Shown: positions 17,601 through 26,542 of the stretch, piece after piece
Layout: each line of letters opens with the position of its first letter
Numbering within the stretch: the first letter of the stretch is position 1
Origin: Paludibacteraceae bacterium
Lineage (GTDB): Bacteria; Bacteroidota; Bacteroidia; Bacteroidales; Paludibacteraceae
Assembly: GCA_017478225.1 (NCBI GenBank)
Contig: JAFVDX010000011.1
Location: 1-64,000, forward strand
Length of the DNA stretch: 64,000 nt
Direction: 5' to 3'
Translations under genes and position numbers: made by a program
The notes under the pieces: generated by a model
The model's database searches: none
What the model saw: the letters and a program-made list of their open reading frames with translations, nothing else
Told to the model about the DNA's origin: nothing

Positions 17601-20600
17601 GCCAAACTGCCACTTGGTCCACTTAATTGTTTGTATGAATAGGTAGCATTGGTAATAGGTCTGCTCGAAGTAGTAGTGAGCGTGATGACCGACTGTGTAG
17701 CAGCAGCGTTGACTGCCTGCGTTGCCGTAAGAGTGATTTGAGGCAAAGTACCATCAACTACAGTCAGTTGATTGATATCAGGGTCATAGATATATTGTAC
17801 TAACTGCCCGGTGGTCATCTTATCCCAATTAACAATATTGTTGCGGTCAATCCAGTTGTCAGAGCAGTTGTTGTTGGCATTCACTTTAGCACCATTACTG
17901 GGCCAAAGGAAAGGCTGCGTGTCAGGGTCGGTATAGTAGAGTCCGTCATCAGAATTATAGGTCATAAGTGTAGCCTGTTCAGGCATAGTGCTACCTGATG
18001 TAGTAGGTACGCAAATCCAGTATTTAGTGATCTGTACACATGTAGGACATGCAACAGACAATGTTTGGGCACTCGCATCGTAAGTAAATACTACATTGTC
18101 GCCCGCAGTAACATTGTTGTAGCCGCTGATGGCAGAGTTATTATTTTCGTAATATCTCAATTTTGTTTCGCCATTGTAAATATCAGCACCTGCGCCGCCG
18201 AACACACCGCTTGCTAAATAAGTGTTGCCACTACCCGAATAGGTCATCTCTTTCTTTGTCCAAGAGCCGTTGCCATCGCCCCACGGGTGATTAATGAAAT
18301 AAGTGGCTGCATCATATACCTCAAGTCCGTATGTGTCATCTAATCCAGGATGAGAGAAATCACTGCTGGGCTTTAGCCAGAACACAAGATCGTAACTCTT
18401 GGCTGAAGTGAAGTTGTAGTTGGCATTGCTTTGTCCTTCTGCCGGCCACTGACCACAGCCGCTACCCAAATAGCAGTGGTTCTTTACAAAGCGGTAGTAC
18501 TTATAGCCCGCAGCAAGTGAAACATTAACTTTGCGAAGTTCATATCGGTTGTTTGTAGAGTTCCATATCATCTCATTTGTACCATCATAAGTATCCCAAC
18601 TTGAACCCACAAGGGCTTCATCACCAACTACTGTATAGACATCCGGCGTACAGCGTGATGGCTCATAACTGCTTGTGGTAGTTTCAATACCACGCTGACC
18701 GGCTGTAGTACTGCTCATCTTATAATAAGTAGTAGTGGTTACATTACTGCAATCGTTTGATTGATATGTACCTGATGAGTTAGCAAATAAGAAATTCACT
18801 TGAGTTATTGACTTGTCAAAGGTATATGTCCACCAACCATCGGAATTTTGCGTCATAGCGTTTCCGGGAAAAGTTGATTCCACCGTTCCACCTACAGCAC
18901 CCCAAGCGTGAATCTTCACCTCATCCCAACACTGTTCGTTGCTGAAATAAACGGTTATCGGCATGCGGAAAGTGGCGGTAAGTGTCACATTGCCTTTAAT
19001 AGTAGCAGTGGTAGAAAGCAGAGTCGCATCGGCAATAGTAGCATTAGCCGCAGGCGAAGCCGTCCAACCGACAAAAGTAAGAGCATCAGGATTAACAGCA
19101 GTGATAGTCACCTCATCGTCATAGTGTTTGTTAGTGTAACTGCCACCCGCAGGTGCGCTTATCTCGCCACCAACACTGTTAACTGTTACGGTATAGTTGT
19201 CTTGTGTATAGTTGGCTGTAAGGGTATAATTACCGCTTGCTTTGGTCTTGATGCTGATAGTCTTGGTGGATGTAGAACCGGAAGTGATTTGCACACCCGT
19301 ACCTACGGTCCAACTCGAGAAGGTATATCCATTGATAGTGGCAGCAGTGATGCTTGTAGCATTAACTTCACCCACATTGCTCTGTGTGGTGTTGTCTTTA
19401 ATGGTCGTGCTACCGCACTTATACGAGATAGTTACATTGTGTTTGTTTTCTGTCCATTTAGCATATAAGGTAGTATTGCCTGTTATGGTAAAGGTACCTG
19501 TTCCGGCGGTGTAGTTTGTTCCTGTACCACTTGAGTTGGTATTCCAACCGCCAAAGGTATAGCCAGTGCGAGCAACCGACCCCTGCGGTTTCACGGTTAC
19601 GGTTGAGCCATAGGTATAAGTGGAAGCGTCAGTCTGCGTGCCTGTACCACCATTCGAGTTATAGGTAACCGAATACTGGTCTTGTGTGAAGTTAGCGGTT
19701 ATGGTAGCATCGCTCTGAACATTTGTAACAGTGGTTGACAGATTGTTGGCATTTGCAATCGTGGCAGTACCTGTCTTTGTCCAACCGGTGAAGGTATAAC
19801 CATTGTTTTTAGTCGCGGTAATAGTGGTAGTGCTGTATTTAGTAACGGTAGCCGTACCACCTGACGGAGCGGTAATAGAACCCGCACCCGATGGACTGAT
19901 ATTGACTGTGAGGGTATATGATGTTGGCGGATATTCCGACCATGAACCTGAGTTGTAGTAATAAACGTTATTCTTCGTCTCGTATGTGCTCGTCGGAATA
20001 TAAAGCGGTGTGGATGCACTGAACGACTTATATGCGCCACGCACAGCACCCTCCGTTCCGTCCCAGAAGTTGCCGTAGTTGCTTTGACTTGCATTCAAGA
20101 AACATACATACGAGGGCACTGTACCTAAATAAGTATATGAATATATAGTGCTTGCCCCCGCCACTAATGACATCTGCAGACATTCTGCATAACAACCTTT
20201 ATTACTTTGAGAACCAGAACCATTGCTCTCATAATAGTTTTGCGAATAAAGATATAGATATACCTTACTCCAATTTGTTATACTATTGTCAAAATAGATG
20301 GTTGTCTTAGGACTTATGGTAACTGACTTAGTCGCTGTTGCTGTTTTGCTTGAACCGCTGAAAGTAATAGTCATTGTTACTTTTACTGTTTTCGAGCCAC
20401 TTGAAGACCATGAGGTCGTGCAAGTATTAGTACTGCTTGCTGCTTGAATCGTACTTGTTCCTGATGTAGTATCTTCAAACTTGTAAGTAACAGTCGCATT
20501 CGTTGAAACATTTGATTTTGTGGCTGTAAATGTTACATTATCGCCCGTGCCGACATTGCTTGTAGGACTTGCCGAAAGCGAGACAGATGGTGTGTTCATT

Positions 20601-21898
20601 GACAGTGTATAACTATTTGTAGAAGTGGTACTACTATATTCTGCCGTAATTGTAGTGCTTGAAGCAAAGGCTGTAGGCTGGTAATTTAGTGTTGCAGAAT
20701 TGCTACTTACACTTGCCGTACCTATGGTTGTACTACCCGCTTTGAATGTAATAGTGGAATTATTAACAATATTGGCAGTAGAGACTGTGATATTGATAGC
20801 ATCACCCCAATTGATCGTACCGCTTGTGGAAGAGAAGGTAATGGTAGGAACAGTTGCGGCAGTAACAGAGAATGTGTCTTCGTCGGCATTTACATAAATA
20901 TACCCGTCATAAAGTACAGTAACAATTTTATATCCTGTGCCAACTGCTAATGAAGATACATCAGCAGAGCCTGCCGACACAGTCAATTCCGACCAGTCAG
21001 AACCGTCATAGAGATAGTATTTTATTGTGTTTGTGCGTCCTACTACTGATTTGCCGGCAGATGTGGAAGTGCTAACGCTTATGCTACTGCCTTGCGTTAT
21101 GCTTGAAGAGATAGTAGTTGAAGCGGTGCGAGTGGCAGAGGTAGAACTATTTTGCTGACTTACTCTATATAGATAGTTGCTCCCACTCGATGCTTTTTGT
21201 GTAAAATAAGTAGAACTTTTACTTCCTCTAACAACATACAAATATCCTGCTTCCACCTGACAAGAAAGCCCGCTATCCCAGTGACCTTGATTATAATAAG
21301 TCGTGTTTGGAGCAAGAGTAGTATATCCTATTTTGTACAGGTCATCTACAACTGTAATAGATGATGACAACGATACTTCTGCTATTGCTGTGCCACTATT
21401 GTTCTTAAATTTATATGTGCTTTGATTCCAAGAAGAAAGTTCACCGCAATACACCATTATCTTTGTGCCGTTGAGCACTGCTATAAGGTCTGCATCAAGA
21501 CTCCCGCCTCCGCCACCTCCTGCATCAGGGTTGGTTGTGGTTGCATATACTTTGCTATCAGAACTATCAAAGCAAATATACCAAGTACCAGCCTGAGAAC
21601 AAGATAAGTTGCCACCAGTATTGTTACCTGACAAAGTTACATTACCTTTGCTATTATCATAATAACTTAGGTTTTTATCATTATCCCAATTGCAACCATC
21701 TGTTACCTTAAATTCACCGTTTGAAGTGGCTTCATAGTAATAGATATTTGAATTATTGGAAGATTGCGTCATTTCTGTACAATTCCAATTATTCATAAAT
21801 CCACGCACTTGAGGTGTATTAGTTAATGCCCACACTTGCAAAGATGCTGAGAGCAGGGATAGTACTAAGGTTATTGATTTGAGGTTAAAAGTTCTCAT
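14630..21898 (-). CDS. Giant T9SS-secreted surface protein with InlB-type repeats and starch-binding-like modules
   Basis: A 2,422-residue Ser/Thr/Asn-rich protein with a signal peptide (1-24). An N-terminal domain (about 28-120, VRGFMNNWNCTEM) is related to that of the HPW-repeat protein. Ig-like and divergent InlB B-repeat segments follow (about 640-740 and 900-980), with one Listeria-Bacteroides repeat between them (about 740-820, YSVTYNSNGGTGT ... TLYAKW). A CBM26-like module lies at about 981-1065 (ITVYFSNEQCWDEVKIHAWG) and one HPW module at about 1195-1290 (YFINHPWGDGNGSW). The second half is long and unassigned. The C-terminus (about 2340-2422, SIYDVTGRNLL ... VEKIVLR) is a type A T9SS sorting domain. 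It is probably an adhesin or glycan-binding surface layer. No catalytic domain was recognised. Confidence 0.85.
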   Translation of the reverse strand: MRTFNLKSITLVLSLLSASLQVWALTNTPQVRGFMNNWNCTEMTQSSNNSNIYYYEATSNGEFKVTDGCNWDNDKNLSYYDNSKGNVTLSGNNTGGNLSCSQAGTWYICFDSSDSKVYATTTNPDAGGGGGGSLDADLIAVLNGTKIMVYCGELSSWNQSTYKFKNNSGTAIAEVSLSSSITVVDDLYKIGYTTLAPNTTYYNQGHWDSGLSCQVEAGYLYVVRGSKSSTYFTQKASSGSNYLYRVSQQNSSTSATRTASTTISSSITQGSSISVSTSTSAGKSVVGRTNTIKYYLYDGSDWSELTVSAGSADVSSLAVGTGYKIVTVLYDGYIYVNADEDTFSVTAATVPTITFSSTSGTINWGDAINITVSTANIVNNSTITFKAGSTTIGTASVSSNSATLNYQPTAFASSTTITAEYSSTTSTNSYTLSMNTPSVSLSASPTSNVGTGDNVTFTATKSNVSTNATVTYKFEDTTSGTSTIQAASSTNTCTTSWSSSGSKTVKVTMTITFSGSSKTATATKSVTISPKTTIYFDNSITNWSKVYLYLYSQNYYESNGSGSQSNKGCYAECLQMSLVAGASTIYSYTYLGTVPSYVCFLNASQSNYGNFWDGTEGAVRGAYKSFSASTPLYIPTSTYETKNNVYYYNSGSWSEYPPTSYTLTVNISPSGAGSITAPSGGTATVTKYSTTTITATKNNGYTFTGWTKTGTATIANANNLSTTVTNVQSDATITANFTQDQYSVTYNSNGGTGTQTDASTYTYGSTVTVKPQGSVARTGYTFGGWNTNSSGTGTNYTAGTGTFTITGNTTLYAKWTENKHNVTISYKCGSTTIKDNTTQSNVGEVNATSITAATINGYTFSSWTVGTGVQITSGSTSTKTISIKTKASGNYTLTANYTQDNYTVTVNSVGGEISAPAGGSYTNKHYDDEVTITAVNPDALTFVGWTASPAANATIADATLLSTTATIKGNVTLTATFRMPITVYFSNEQCWDEVKIHAWGAVGGTVESTFPGNAMTQNSDGWWTYTFDKSITQVNFLFANSSGTYQSNDCSNVTTTTYYKMSSTTAGQRGIETTTSSYEPSRCTPDVYTVVGDEALVGSSWDTYDGTNEMIWNSTNNRYELRKVNVSLAAGYKYYRFVKNHCYLGSGCGQWPAEGQSNANYNFTSAKSYDLVFWLKPSSDFSHPGLDDTYGLEVYDAATYFINHPWGDGNGSWTKKEMTYSGSGNTYLASGVFGGAGADIYNGETKLRYYENNNSAISGYNNVTAGDNVVFTYDASAQTLSVACPTCVQITKYWICVPTTSGSTMPEQATLMTYNSDDGLYYTDPDTQPFLWPSNGAKVNANNNCSDNWIDRNNIVNWDKMTTGQLVQYIYDPDINQLTVVDGTLPQITLTATQAVNAAATQSVITLTTTSSRPITNATYSYKQLSGPSGSLAASTTSTTTFTTTNEGVYNFQVTVSCDEGTFTATCTVKVKFKITIYANVEAPNWSGTINLYYWATGVTGANYAMTSVGGKWYKYEVKGVPEFSFIVRQGTSSGSYQTIDIGPIDDDICIVVSSNIQSGGSSRLYSVTTDCELYMRFASTYTQMKGSQNTGETKTVYSNLFKQDGDEVSFYVGTTPQVKFQTFNSTNNAWNAGTAVSTGVSGGDVYAGEYLSSASNKLKNFSVYTDDYFIRTDAAPGAWNDYIRSDQDMFQFSENAFFPNEWYNHYWCHWTGDGTNVKACVGNRINPSLTDTLPDFYLTMGTNMRFEYDNRTNYIGRQFLKGSSGDFLKIYASNTDAENFIYKFDDATTRIKKDNSQTFNDGSDWVYLIDVKAKPNGSDDVKCYVYGRYPVNAAGIGTASDQDNNLGGYDTDGTTPLPITIMGGTTTADTYNMRLIYDYKTNRLMAVWYPAGQELTAEEDITVDANFMMSRTDDNAPLTVAIKNSNVKVLEINQMVSTLTITKSEYNSKKKNGVYFYWISLPYNCRVKDIYGIGSYGKKWTVQRYRGDMRALYGFRHDITTFWANMKQNATATMEANRGYVIRVQLTNDDFKEINGTSQVTLYFPSCNTSPIQLNNSSTSLQTIAPEMICNVVEPVSGKSRRNFDSNWNIIGNPGMGTMKITSPTALPSGDPNAQAEDAGDKTLNYYYKWTYNSTSSTNNYAVQTVANQNIFQPMYSYMVQYGGTVTWQPQIETIDPSLLRRRNIDHEQQDILISVLLKANEYSESSDEQVDDVIYDRTYITLHEGAKTEFTLNQDITKMGNNAPMIYSVFDDVETAGKQLPHETTIVPLTVNIPKMENYINGELQEQPTQFSIGLEDQVEKTITLIDYVEGKEVVLNQTDYPISLTEGVYNDRFALRITEKQDVVTANGDAQSGDGVRVITDGKMLYVDGITEPTELSIYDVTGRNLLHTIVSEGVGFAAPQTGVYLIQIGGKVEKIVLR

Positions 21899-22018
21899 AT
21901 AATTATGAATTTTTATAGTTATCTATTTATAAATCTAAATGGAAAAATAATATCTAAATAAGGAGTTGCTCTTTGGGCAAGCACCTATTATATATAGTGC
22001 CGCCCAAAGAAACGAGAA

Positions 22019-22501
22019 TCAAAACAGCACTCGTTTTTGTGCCTTGCGCTTTTGTATATATCTCTTTACAACTATGCCTATAGCGAAAATTACAGCATAA
22101 AGCACGAGCAGTTCATCCCCTGTAATCGGATTGAACTTATCTTGCATTGGGTCACCCGTGTTTTGTCCCGTACCGCCGCCACCATATCCCCAGTCGTCAT
22201 CGTCGTCATTGTCAGTGACAATACGACGCGGACCAATACCCGGCACATCATTAGTAAAAGGAGTGTAAAGCGGCTGACTGATGGTGGTCATACTGCCCTG
22301 CACAACAGCAGTGCCCGCACCAAACGACGACTGCGGAACTTGACCTATGGTTGCCGACGGAGATACCGACACCATACCATGAGTACGAACTGAGGAGTGA
22401 AGATACCCCCTGCTGGTAAATGAAGATTCAGAAATTGGCGTTTGTGCTGACAAACTATGAACAAGCAGCACACAAAGAATGCATACGGTAATGTTTTTCA
22501 T
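22019..22501 (-). CDS. Small tail-anchored envelope protein, unknown
   Basis: A 160-residue protein with signal peptide (1-19), a Ser/Gly/Thr-rich middle, an acidic stretch DNDDDDDWG (about 97-105) and GGGGTGQNTGD. A C-terminal membrane helix (about 129-146, LLVLYAVIFAIGIVVK) and a strongly basic tail (KRYIQKRKAQKR) close it. Signal peptide, low-complexity body, helix and basic end resemble proteins carrying sorting tails such as PEP-CTERM, but I recognise no known sorting motif. It precedes the giant T9SS gene by 120 bases on the same strand, so they may be co-transcribed and work together. Confidence 0.65.
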   Translation of the reverse strand: MKNITVCILCVLLVHSLSAQTPISESSFTSRGYLHSSVRTHGMVSVSPSATIGQVPQSSFGAGTAVVQGSMTTISQPLYTPFTNDVPGIGPRRIVTDNDDDDDWGYGGGGTGQNTGDPMQDKFNPITGDELLVLYAVIFAIGIVVKRYIQKRKAQKRVLF

Positions 22502-22667
22502 GGTCTAATAACTCGGTTTTATAACCGATAATTAACTTATCAGATGTTTTTCACTGTATCCACCCAAGCACTGATACCCAAAGATTTAGGCCGTGCGGGA
22601 CAGCAACTGCTGCCCGCCAACCTAATACGCCACACATGGCGTCGCCTGCACACAATTTTAAGGCTCG
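22502..22667 (-). promoter_or_regulatory. Long structured 5' leader (candidate cis-regulatory RNA)
   Basis: About 160 nt lie between the promoter and the ATG at 22501. The minus-strand RNA can form a perfect 6-bp hairpin ACGCCA/TGGCGT (22627-22642), a 10-bp bulged hairpin GCGGG-A-CAGCA/TGCTGCCCGC (22595-22617), a GTATC/GATAC stem and a CGGTT/AACCG hairpin near the start codon. I recognise no known riboswitch class. Confidence 0.5.
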
Positions 22668-22697
22668 CAAATGTAATCAGAAAAACCGAACTGCAAA
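22668..22697 (-). promoter_or_regulatory. Promoter of the tail-anchored protein/giant protein unit; C9 tract just upstream
   Basis: Minus strand TTTG (22694-22697), 18 bp, TACATTTGC (box 22668-22675). A run of nine Cs on plus (22702-22710) sits five bases upstream of the -33 element, a place where length variation could change expression. From about 22711 to 23088 I see no gene, only AT-rich DNA and the periodic repeat at 22851-22890. Confidence 0.6.
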
Positions 22698-22850
22698 AAT
22701 ACCCCCCCCCGAACAGTAGATTTAGTAAGATGAATGGAGAAATAAATTTACTTATGGTTGATTTATATATTTTAACATAATCTGGCATATAAAAAATATG
22801 AAACTTAATCTTAAAAACTATACTTTCCGCCATAAGAGATAATAAAATTC

Positions 22851-22890
22851 AAATTTAGATAAATTTGGATAATTTGAGATAATTTGGGGT
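22851..22890. repeat. AT-rich tandem micro-repeat, 10-bp period
   Basis: Four consecutive 10-bp units: AAATTTAGAT, AAATTTGGAT, AATTTGAGAT, AATTTGGGGT. It lies in the gene-free stretch between divergent transcription units. Confidence 0.8.
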
Positions 22891-23088
22891 ATTTTTTGAC
22901 GGACTAAAAGAAAACAAAGGTTTTCGCTTAATTTGTTTAATCAGAACACTCAGAATAATTCGAGATAAAAAAGCGCAATAAGTCAATATCTTTAAGATAT
23001 GTAGGACTTTAGTTACTATAAATGCGCTGAAAAGACAGCAAAAGTTGCATGTTATAAATAAAAAATAGCATTTTTTTTTGAATAAATT

Positions 23089-23118
23089 ATTGTAATTCAA
23101 AAAATAGTTGTAATTTTG
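23089..23118 (+). promoter_or_regulatory. Promoter of the 63-residue lipoprotein gene
   Basis: ATTG (23089-23092), 18 bp, TAATTTTGC (box 23111-23118). The leader is about 50 nt and ends with AAGGA six bases before the ATG at 23175. Confidence 0.7.
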
Positions 23119-23174
23119 CCGCGTTTTTGTGCATATCACAAGACATAACATGTTTAATTAAACAATTTAAGGAA

Positions 23175-23366
23175 ATGAAAAAGTTAATGTTTGTATTGGC
23201 TATTGCTGCTTGCACAGTTGCATGCTGCAAGAAGGCTGACAAGAAGTGCTGCGAAGAGCAGGCTTGCCCTGCACAGGAGGAAGTTGTAGTTGCTGACTCA
23301 GCTGCTCAAGAGGCTCCGGCAGAAGAAGTTGTTGTTGAAGAGGCTGTTGAAGCAGCAGCAGAATAA
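23175..23366 (+). CDS. Small acidic cysteine-containing lipoprotein-like protein
   Basis: A 63-residue protein starting MKKLMFVLAIAACTVACCKK. It has a short signal peptide with a lipobox-like TVAC, then Lys/Cys-rich KKADKKCCEEQAC and a low-complexity Glu/Val/Ala tail (EEVVVADSAAQEAPAEE ...). The start at 23175 has a good AAGGA ribosome site and places the signal peptide at the N-terminus. Promoter and terminator enclose the gene alone, so it is a monocistronic, probably abundant envelope peptide. Six cysteines in 63 residues may bind metal or form disulfides. Its function is unknown. Confidence 0.75.
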   Translation: MKKLMFVLAIAACTVACCKKADKKCCEEQACPAQEEVVVADSAAQEAPAEEVVVEEAVEAAAE

Positions 23367-23388
23367 TTCTATCTTGACAACCCAAAAG

Positions 23389-23423
23389 AAGTCCGCTCTC
23401 TAACAGAAGAGTGGACTTTTCAT
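23389..23423 (+). terminator. Terminator of the small lipoprotein gene
   Basis: Stem AAGTCCGCTCT pairs with AGAGTGGACTT (one G-U) across an 8-nt loop and is followed by TTTT. It ends the transcript 22 bases after the stop. Confidence 0.8.
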
Positions 23424-23457
23424 TTCTCTTTACCTATTCACACCAAACAATCAATAT

Positions 23458-24192
23458 ATGAATCTTTGCATCGACCAAGGCAACTCGCGCACCAAAGTAG
23501 CACTCTTCAAAGCAGACAGAAAGTTAGTTAAGACTTTCATATATAAAACATTCCATTCAAGCGATATAGAACGGTTGTTTTCATTATACCCAATTGAGAA
23601 CAGCATTATATCATCTGTGGCAAATGTGGAGCCCGCTGTGATAAATGCCCTAAACAGACTGAGTAAACGCTTTGTCTTGTTCGACCATAACACCCCTATC
23701 CCTATCGCCAACTGCTACGACACGCCCCATACACTCGGTCAAGACCGTTTAGCAGCAGCAGTAGGTGGAGCGAGTTTATGTCCCAAAGAAAATCTGCTGA
23801 TAATAGATGCCGGCTCGGCTATAACCTACGACTTCGTATCAGAACAAGGAGAGTATTTGGGCGGAAATATAGCCCCAGGGATAAAGATGCGACTTACAGT
23901 ACTCCGACAAATGACCAAACGCCTACCACAAGTGGAGGTTGAAGAAAACCAACTATTGCCTCTCTTCGGGCGCAACACTCAAGATGCAATCGCAGCAGGA
24001 GTCATCAGAGGCATAGCATACGAAGTGAAAGGCTACATGCGAACACTTACAGAGCGAGTTGAACATTTCAAGACTTTCTTGACAGGCGGACAAGCACCTT
24101 ATATCATGAATAATGTAAAAGGCGATATCAGAAACGAAAAACACCTGGTCTTAATCGGACTTAACGAAATCCTATTGTTTAATAAAGCGTGA
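23458..24192 (+). CDS. coaX: Type III pantothenate kinase
   Basis: A 244-residue cytoplasmic kinase for the first step of coenzyme A synthesis (pantothenate + ATP). It shows the ASKHA-fold phosphate motif DQGNSRTK (6-13), DRLAAAVGG (about 98-106), IDAGSAITYDFV (about 117-128) and GGNIAPGIKMR (about 135-145), then AIAAGVIRGIAYEV. Length and motifs match CoaX, the potassium-dependent form that lacks a Walker A. The ATG lies 35 bases after the preceding terminator. I saw no consensus promoter, so its transcription start is unclear. Confidence 0.95.
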   Translation: MNLCIDQGNSRTKVALFKADRKLVKTFIYKTFHSSDIERLFSLYPIENSIISSVANVEPAVINALNRLSKRFVLFDHNTPIPIANCYDTPHTLGQDRLAAAVGGASLCPKENLLIIDAGSAITYDFVSEQGEYLGGNIAPGIKMRLTVLRQMTKRLPQVEVEENQLLPLFGRNTQDAIAAGVIRGIAYEVKGYMRTLTERVEHFKTFLTGGQAPYIMNNVKGDIRNEKHLVLIGLNEILLFNKA

Positions 24193-24276
24193 TTTCTGTC
24201 CTACCTAAAACAATCATTTCCCATGTCGCATTTGACATAAAACAAGAAAAATAAGCCCGAAAAAGGTGTAAATTTT

Positions 24277-24304
24277 ATTGTATTAACATTTTTTCGTACC
24301 TTTG
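24277..24304 (+). promoter_or_regulatory. Probable promoter of the DPP IV gene
   Basis: TACCTTTGC (box 24297-24304) matches the -7 consensus. The nearest -33 candidate, ATTG at 24277-24280, is only 16 bp upstream, shorter than usual. The leader would be about 18 nt. Confidence 0.5.
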
Positions 24305-24327
24305 CACCGAGAAAATGCGCACTTACT

Positions 24328-26475
24328 ATGAAACACAGACTTTTTTTTCTTATTTTTATGTTTGTTTTTGCTTGCGGCAACCTTAAAGCAGAGTTGTTAA
24401 CAGATATACTATCAGGCAAATACAAACCTGAACAATTACCACAAATGCAATCAATGCCCGACGGGGAGCGTTATGCAATACTTGAAGACAGCCTTATATT
24501 GGCATATTCCTATAAGACAGGAATGTTGACCGATACACTCTTTGATATACACAATACTCAAACAACCACCTTAGATTCCATACAAGGATTCTTGCTTTCT
24601 CCCGACGAGAGATTTTTGCTTGTGTATAACGGCAAAGAGCAGATATATCGCCGCTCGTTCAAAGCCAATTATTATCTTTACGATCGCCAGAACAGATATT
24701 TAGCCCCACTCTCGGAGCAAATGCCCGTTCAGTCACCCGTTTTTTCTCCTAACGGCAAATATATTGCATTCTCTCGCAACTATAATCTTTTTATTTATAA
24801 GTTGGATTTTTCATCTGAAGTTCAAGTAACTACGGGCGGTGGCAAAGGCAGAATACTCAACGGCTTGCCCGATTGGCTGTATGAAGAAGAGTTTGGCACC
24901 ACTTGTCTTTACTCGTTTTCTTCCGACTCCAAGCAATTGGCTTATGTCAGACTTGATGAGGGTGAGGTTAATGATTTCTATTGGCAAGATATGCTCACAG
25001 AAGGTCTGCCTGAAAACAATAACATAAGATATGCCAGAGCAGGCGAGAAAAACAGTAAGGCTATATTGCTTATATATGATGTCTATTACAAAGCAACCAA
25101 ACACATACCTGCCGATGTAGAATATATCCCACGCATCCGTTGGACCAATCAACCCGACGAATTGGCGGTATTTGCACTTAATCGGCAACAAAACAAGTTG
25201 GATATGTGGATAGTAAATACACGCACCACCGTGAATAAAAAATTCTATACCGAAGAAAATGAGAATGGCTGGGTGGATTATTCCAACATCGACGAATGGC
25301 ATTTCTTGTCCGACAATTCATACATTGCTGTTACCGACAGTAGCGGCTATCGTCAGGCTTATCTTTACTCTCCGCTCGGACAACTCAAGCAACAACTCAC
25401 TTTCGGTAATCAGGATGTAACAAGAGTATATGGATTTAATGAAGAAGAAAACACTTTGTTCTATCAAGTCGCCACCACTCCGCTTACAAGAGACTTATAT
25501 TCATACAACCTGAAAAAACAACGGCTCACCTGTCTCACCCAAGATAAAGGATGGCACGAGGCAGTGTTCTCCAAAAACCTAAAATACTATTTAGATAATT
25601 ATTGCACCGCCAAGTCTGCCAATATATATACCTTATACGATTTCACAGGTAAGCGTCTGCGTCTGCTCAAAGATAATAATGAGTTGGATGAGATGGTAAA
25701 AGAAAATAATCTTCCTGAAAAGATTTTCTTCAAATTTGCCACTGAGCGCGGTGATACTCTCAACGCATGGATGCTGACCCCCAACGACATGGATTCCTCA
25801 AAGCAATATCCTGTAGTGGTCATGCAGTATTCAGGTCCATGCTCACAACAAGTAACCAACCGATTCAAAGTTGATTGGGAACATTATTTGGCATCTCAAG
25901 GCTACATCGTCGTTTGTTGCGACCCGCGTGGAACTGACGGCAGAGGCAAAGAATGGCGAGAGCAGACCTATATGCACTTGGGCACAAAAGAAGTGGAAGA
26001 CCAAATATCACTTGCAAGACATATACAAGAAAAACCTTTTGTCAAGAAAGATAAAATAGGTGTTTGGGGATGGAGTTATGGCGGTTTTATGACTCTTATG
26101 TTACTCTCCGCTCATAACACACCATTCTGCTGCGGTATAGCAGTAGCACCCGTCACCGACTTCCGCCTATATGATTCTGCATACACCGAGCGATACATGC
26201 GCACGCCACAAAGCAATATGGACGCATACAAGGCTATCGACTTGACTCAAAAAGCAAACCAACTTAACGGCAAACTGCTTATCGTACACGGACTTGCCGA
26301 CGATAATGTACACGCTCAAAATACACTCAAATATATAGATGCACTCATTCAGGCAGGGAAACAATTTGAGATGCAATTATATCCCGACGACAACCATTTC
26401 CTCAGAAAACGCAATAACTACCAACATCTATATCAAAAGAAAATGGAATTCTTTAATAAGTATCTGAAAAATTAA
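24328..26475 (+). CDS. Dipeptidyl peptidase IV (S9B prolyl oligopeptidase family)
   Basis: A 715-residue exopeptidase that removes X-Pro/X-Ala dipeptides. It has a signal peptide (about 1-21), a beta-propeller domain (about 40-460) and an alpha/beta-hydrolase domain. The Glu pair binding the substrate N-terminus is in WLYEEEFGT (about 188-196). The catalytic triad is Ser583 in GWSYGGF, Asp658 in GLADDNVH and His690 in DDNHFL. All elements of an active DPP IV are seen, and the length matches the family. It is exported, probably to the periplasm or outer membrane, to help use peptides as carbon source. It has its own promoter. Confidence 0.95.
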   Translation: MKHRLFFLIFMFVFACGNLKAELLTDILSGKYKPEQLPQMQSMPDGERYAILEDSLILAYSYKTGMLTDTLFDIHNTQTTTLDSIQGFLLSPDERFLLVYNGKEQIYRRSFKANYYLYDRQNRYLAPLSEQMPVQSPVFSPNGKYIAFSRNYNLFIYKLDFSSEVQVTTGGGKGRILNGLPDWLYEEEFGTTCLYSFSSDSKQLAYVRLDEGEVNDFYWQDMLTEGLPENNNIRYARAGEKNSKAILLIYDVYYKATKHIPADVEYIPRIRWTNQPDELAVFALNRQQNKLDMWIVNTRTTVNKKFYTEENENGWVDYSNIDEWHFLSDNSYIAVTDSSGYRQAYLYSPLGQLKQQLTFGNQDVTRVYGFNEEENTLFYQVATTPLTRDLYSYNLKKQRLTCLTQDKGWHEAVFSKNLKYYLDNYCTAKSANIYTLYDFTGKRLRLLKDNNELDEMVKENNLPEKIFFKFATERGDTLNAWMLTPNDMDSSKQYPVVVMQYSGPCSQQVTNRFKVDWEHYLASQGYIVVCCDPRGTDGRGKEWREQTYMHLGTKEVEDQISLARHIQEKPFVKKDKIGVWGWSYGGFMTLMLLSAHNTPFCCGIAVAPVTDFRLYDSAYTERYMRTPQSNMDAYKAIDLTQKANQLNGKLLIVHGLADDNVHAQNTLKYIDALIQAGKQFEMQLYPDDNHFLRKRNNYQHLYQKKMEFFNKYLKN

Positions 26476-26490
26476 GGAAACTATATTTCG

Positions 26491-26520
26491 CATGACTTTA
26501 TTAGCATCATGACTTTATTA
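26491..26520. repeat. 13-bp direct repeat upstream of the sugar permease
   Basis: CATGACTTTATTA occurs at 26491-26503 and again at 26508-26520, a 17-bp period, in the 67-base gap between the DPP IV and permease genes. It could be a regulator site or a slippage product. Confidence 0.75.
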
Positions 26521-26542
26521 ACACTAAATATACAATAAACTT

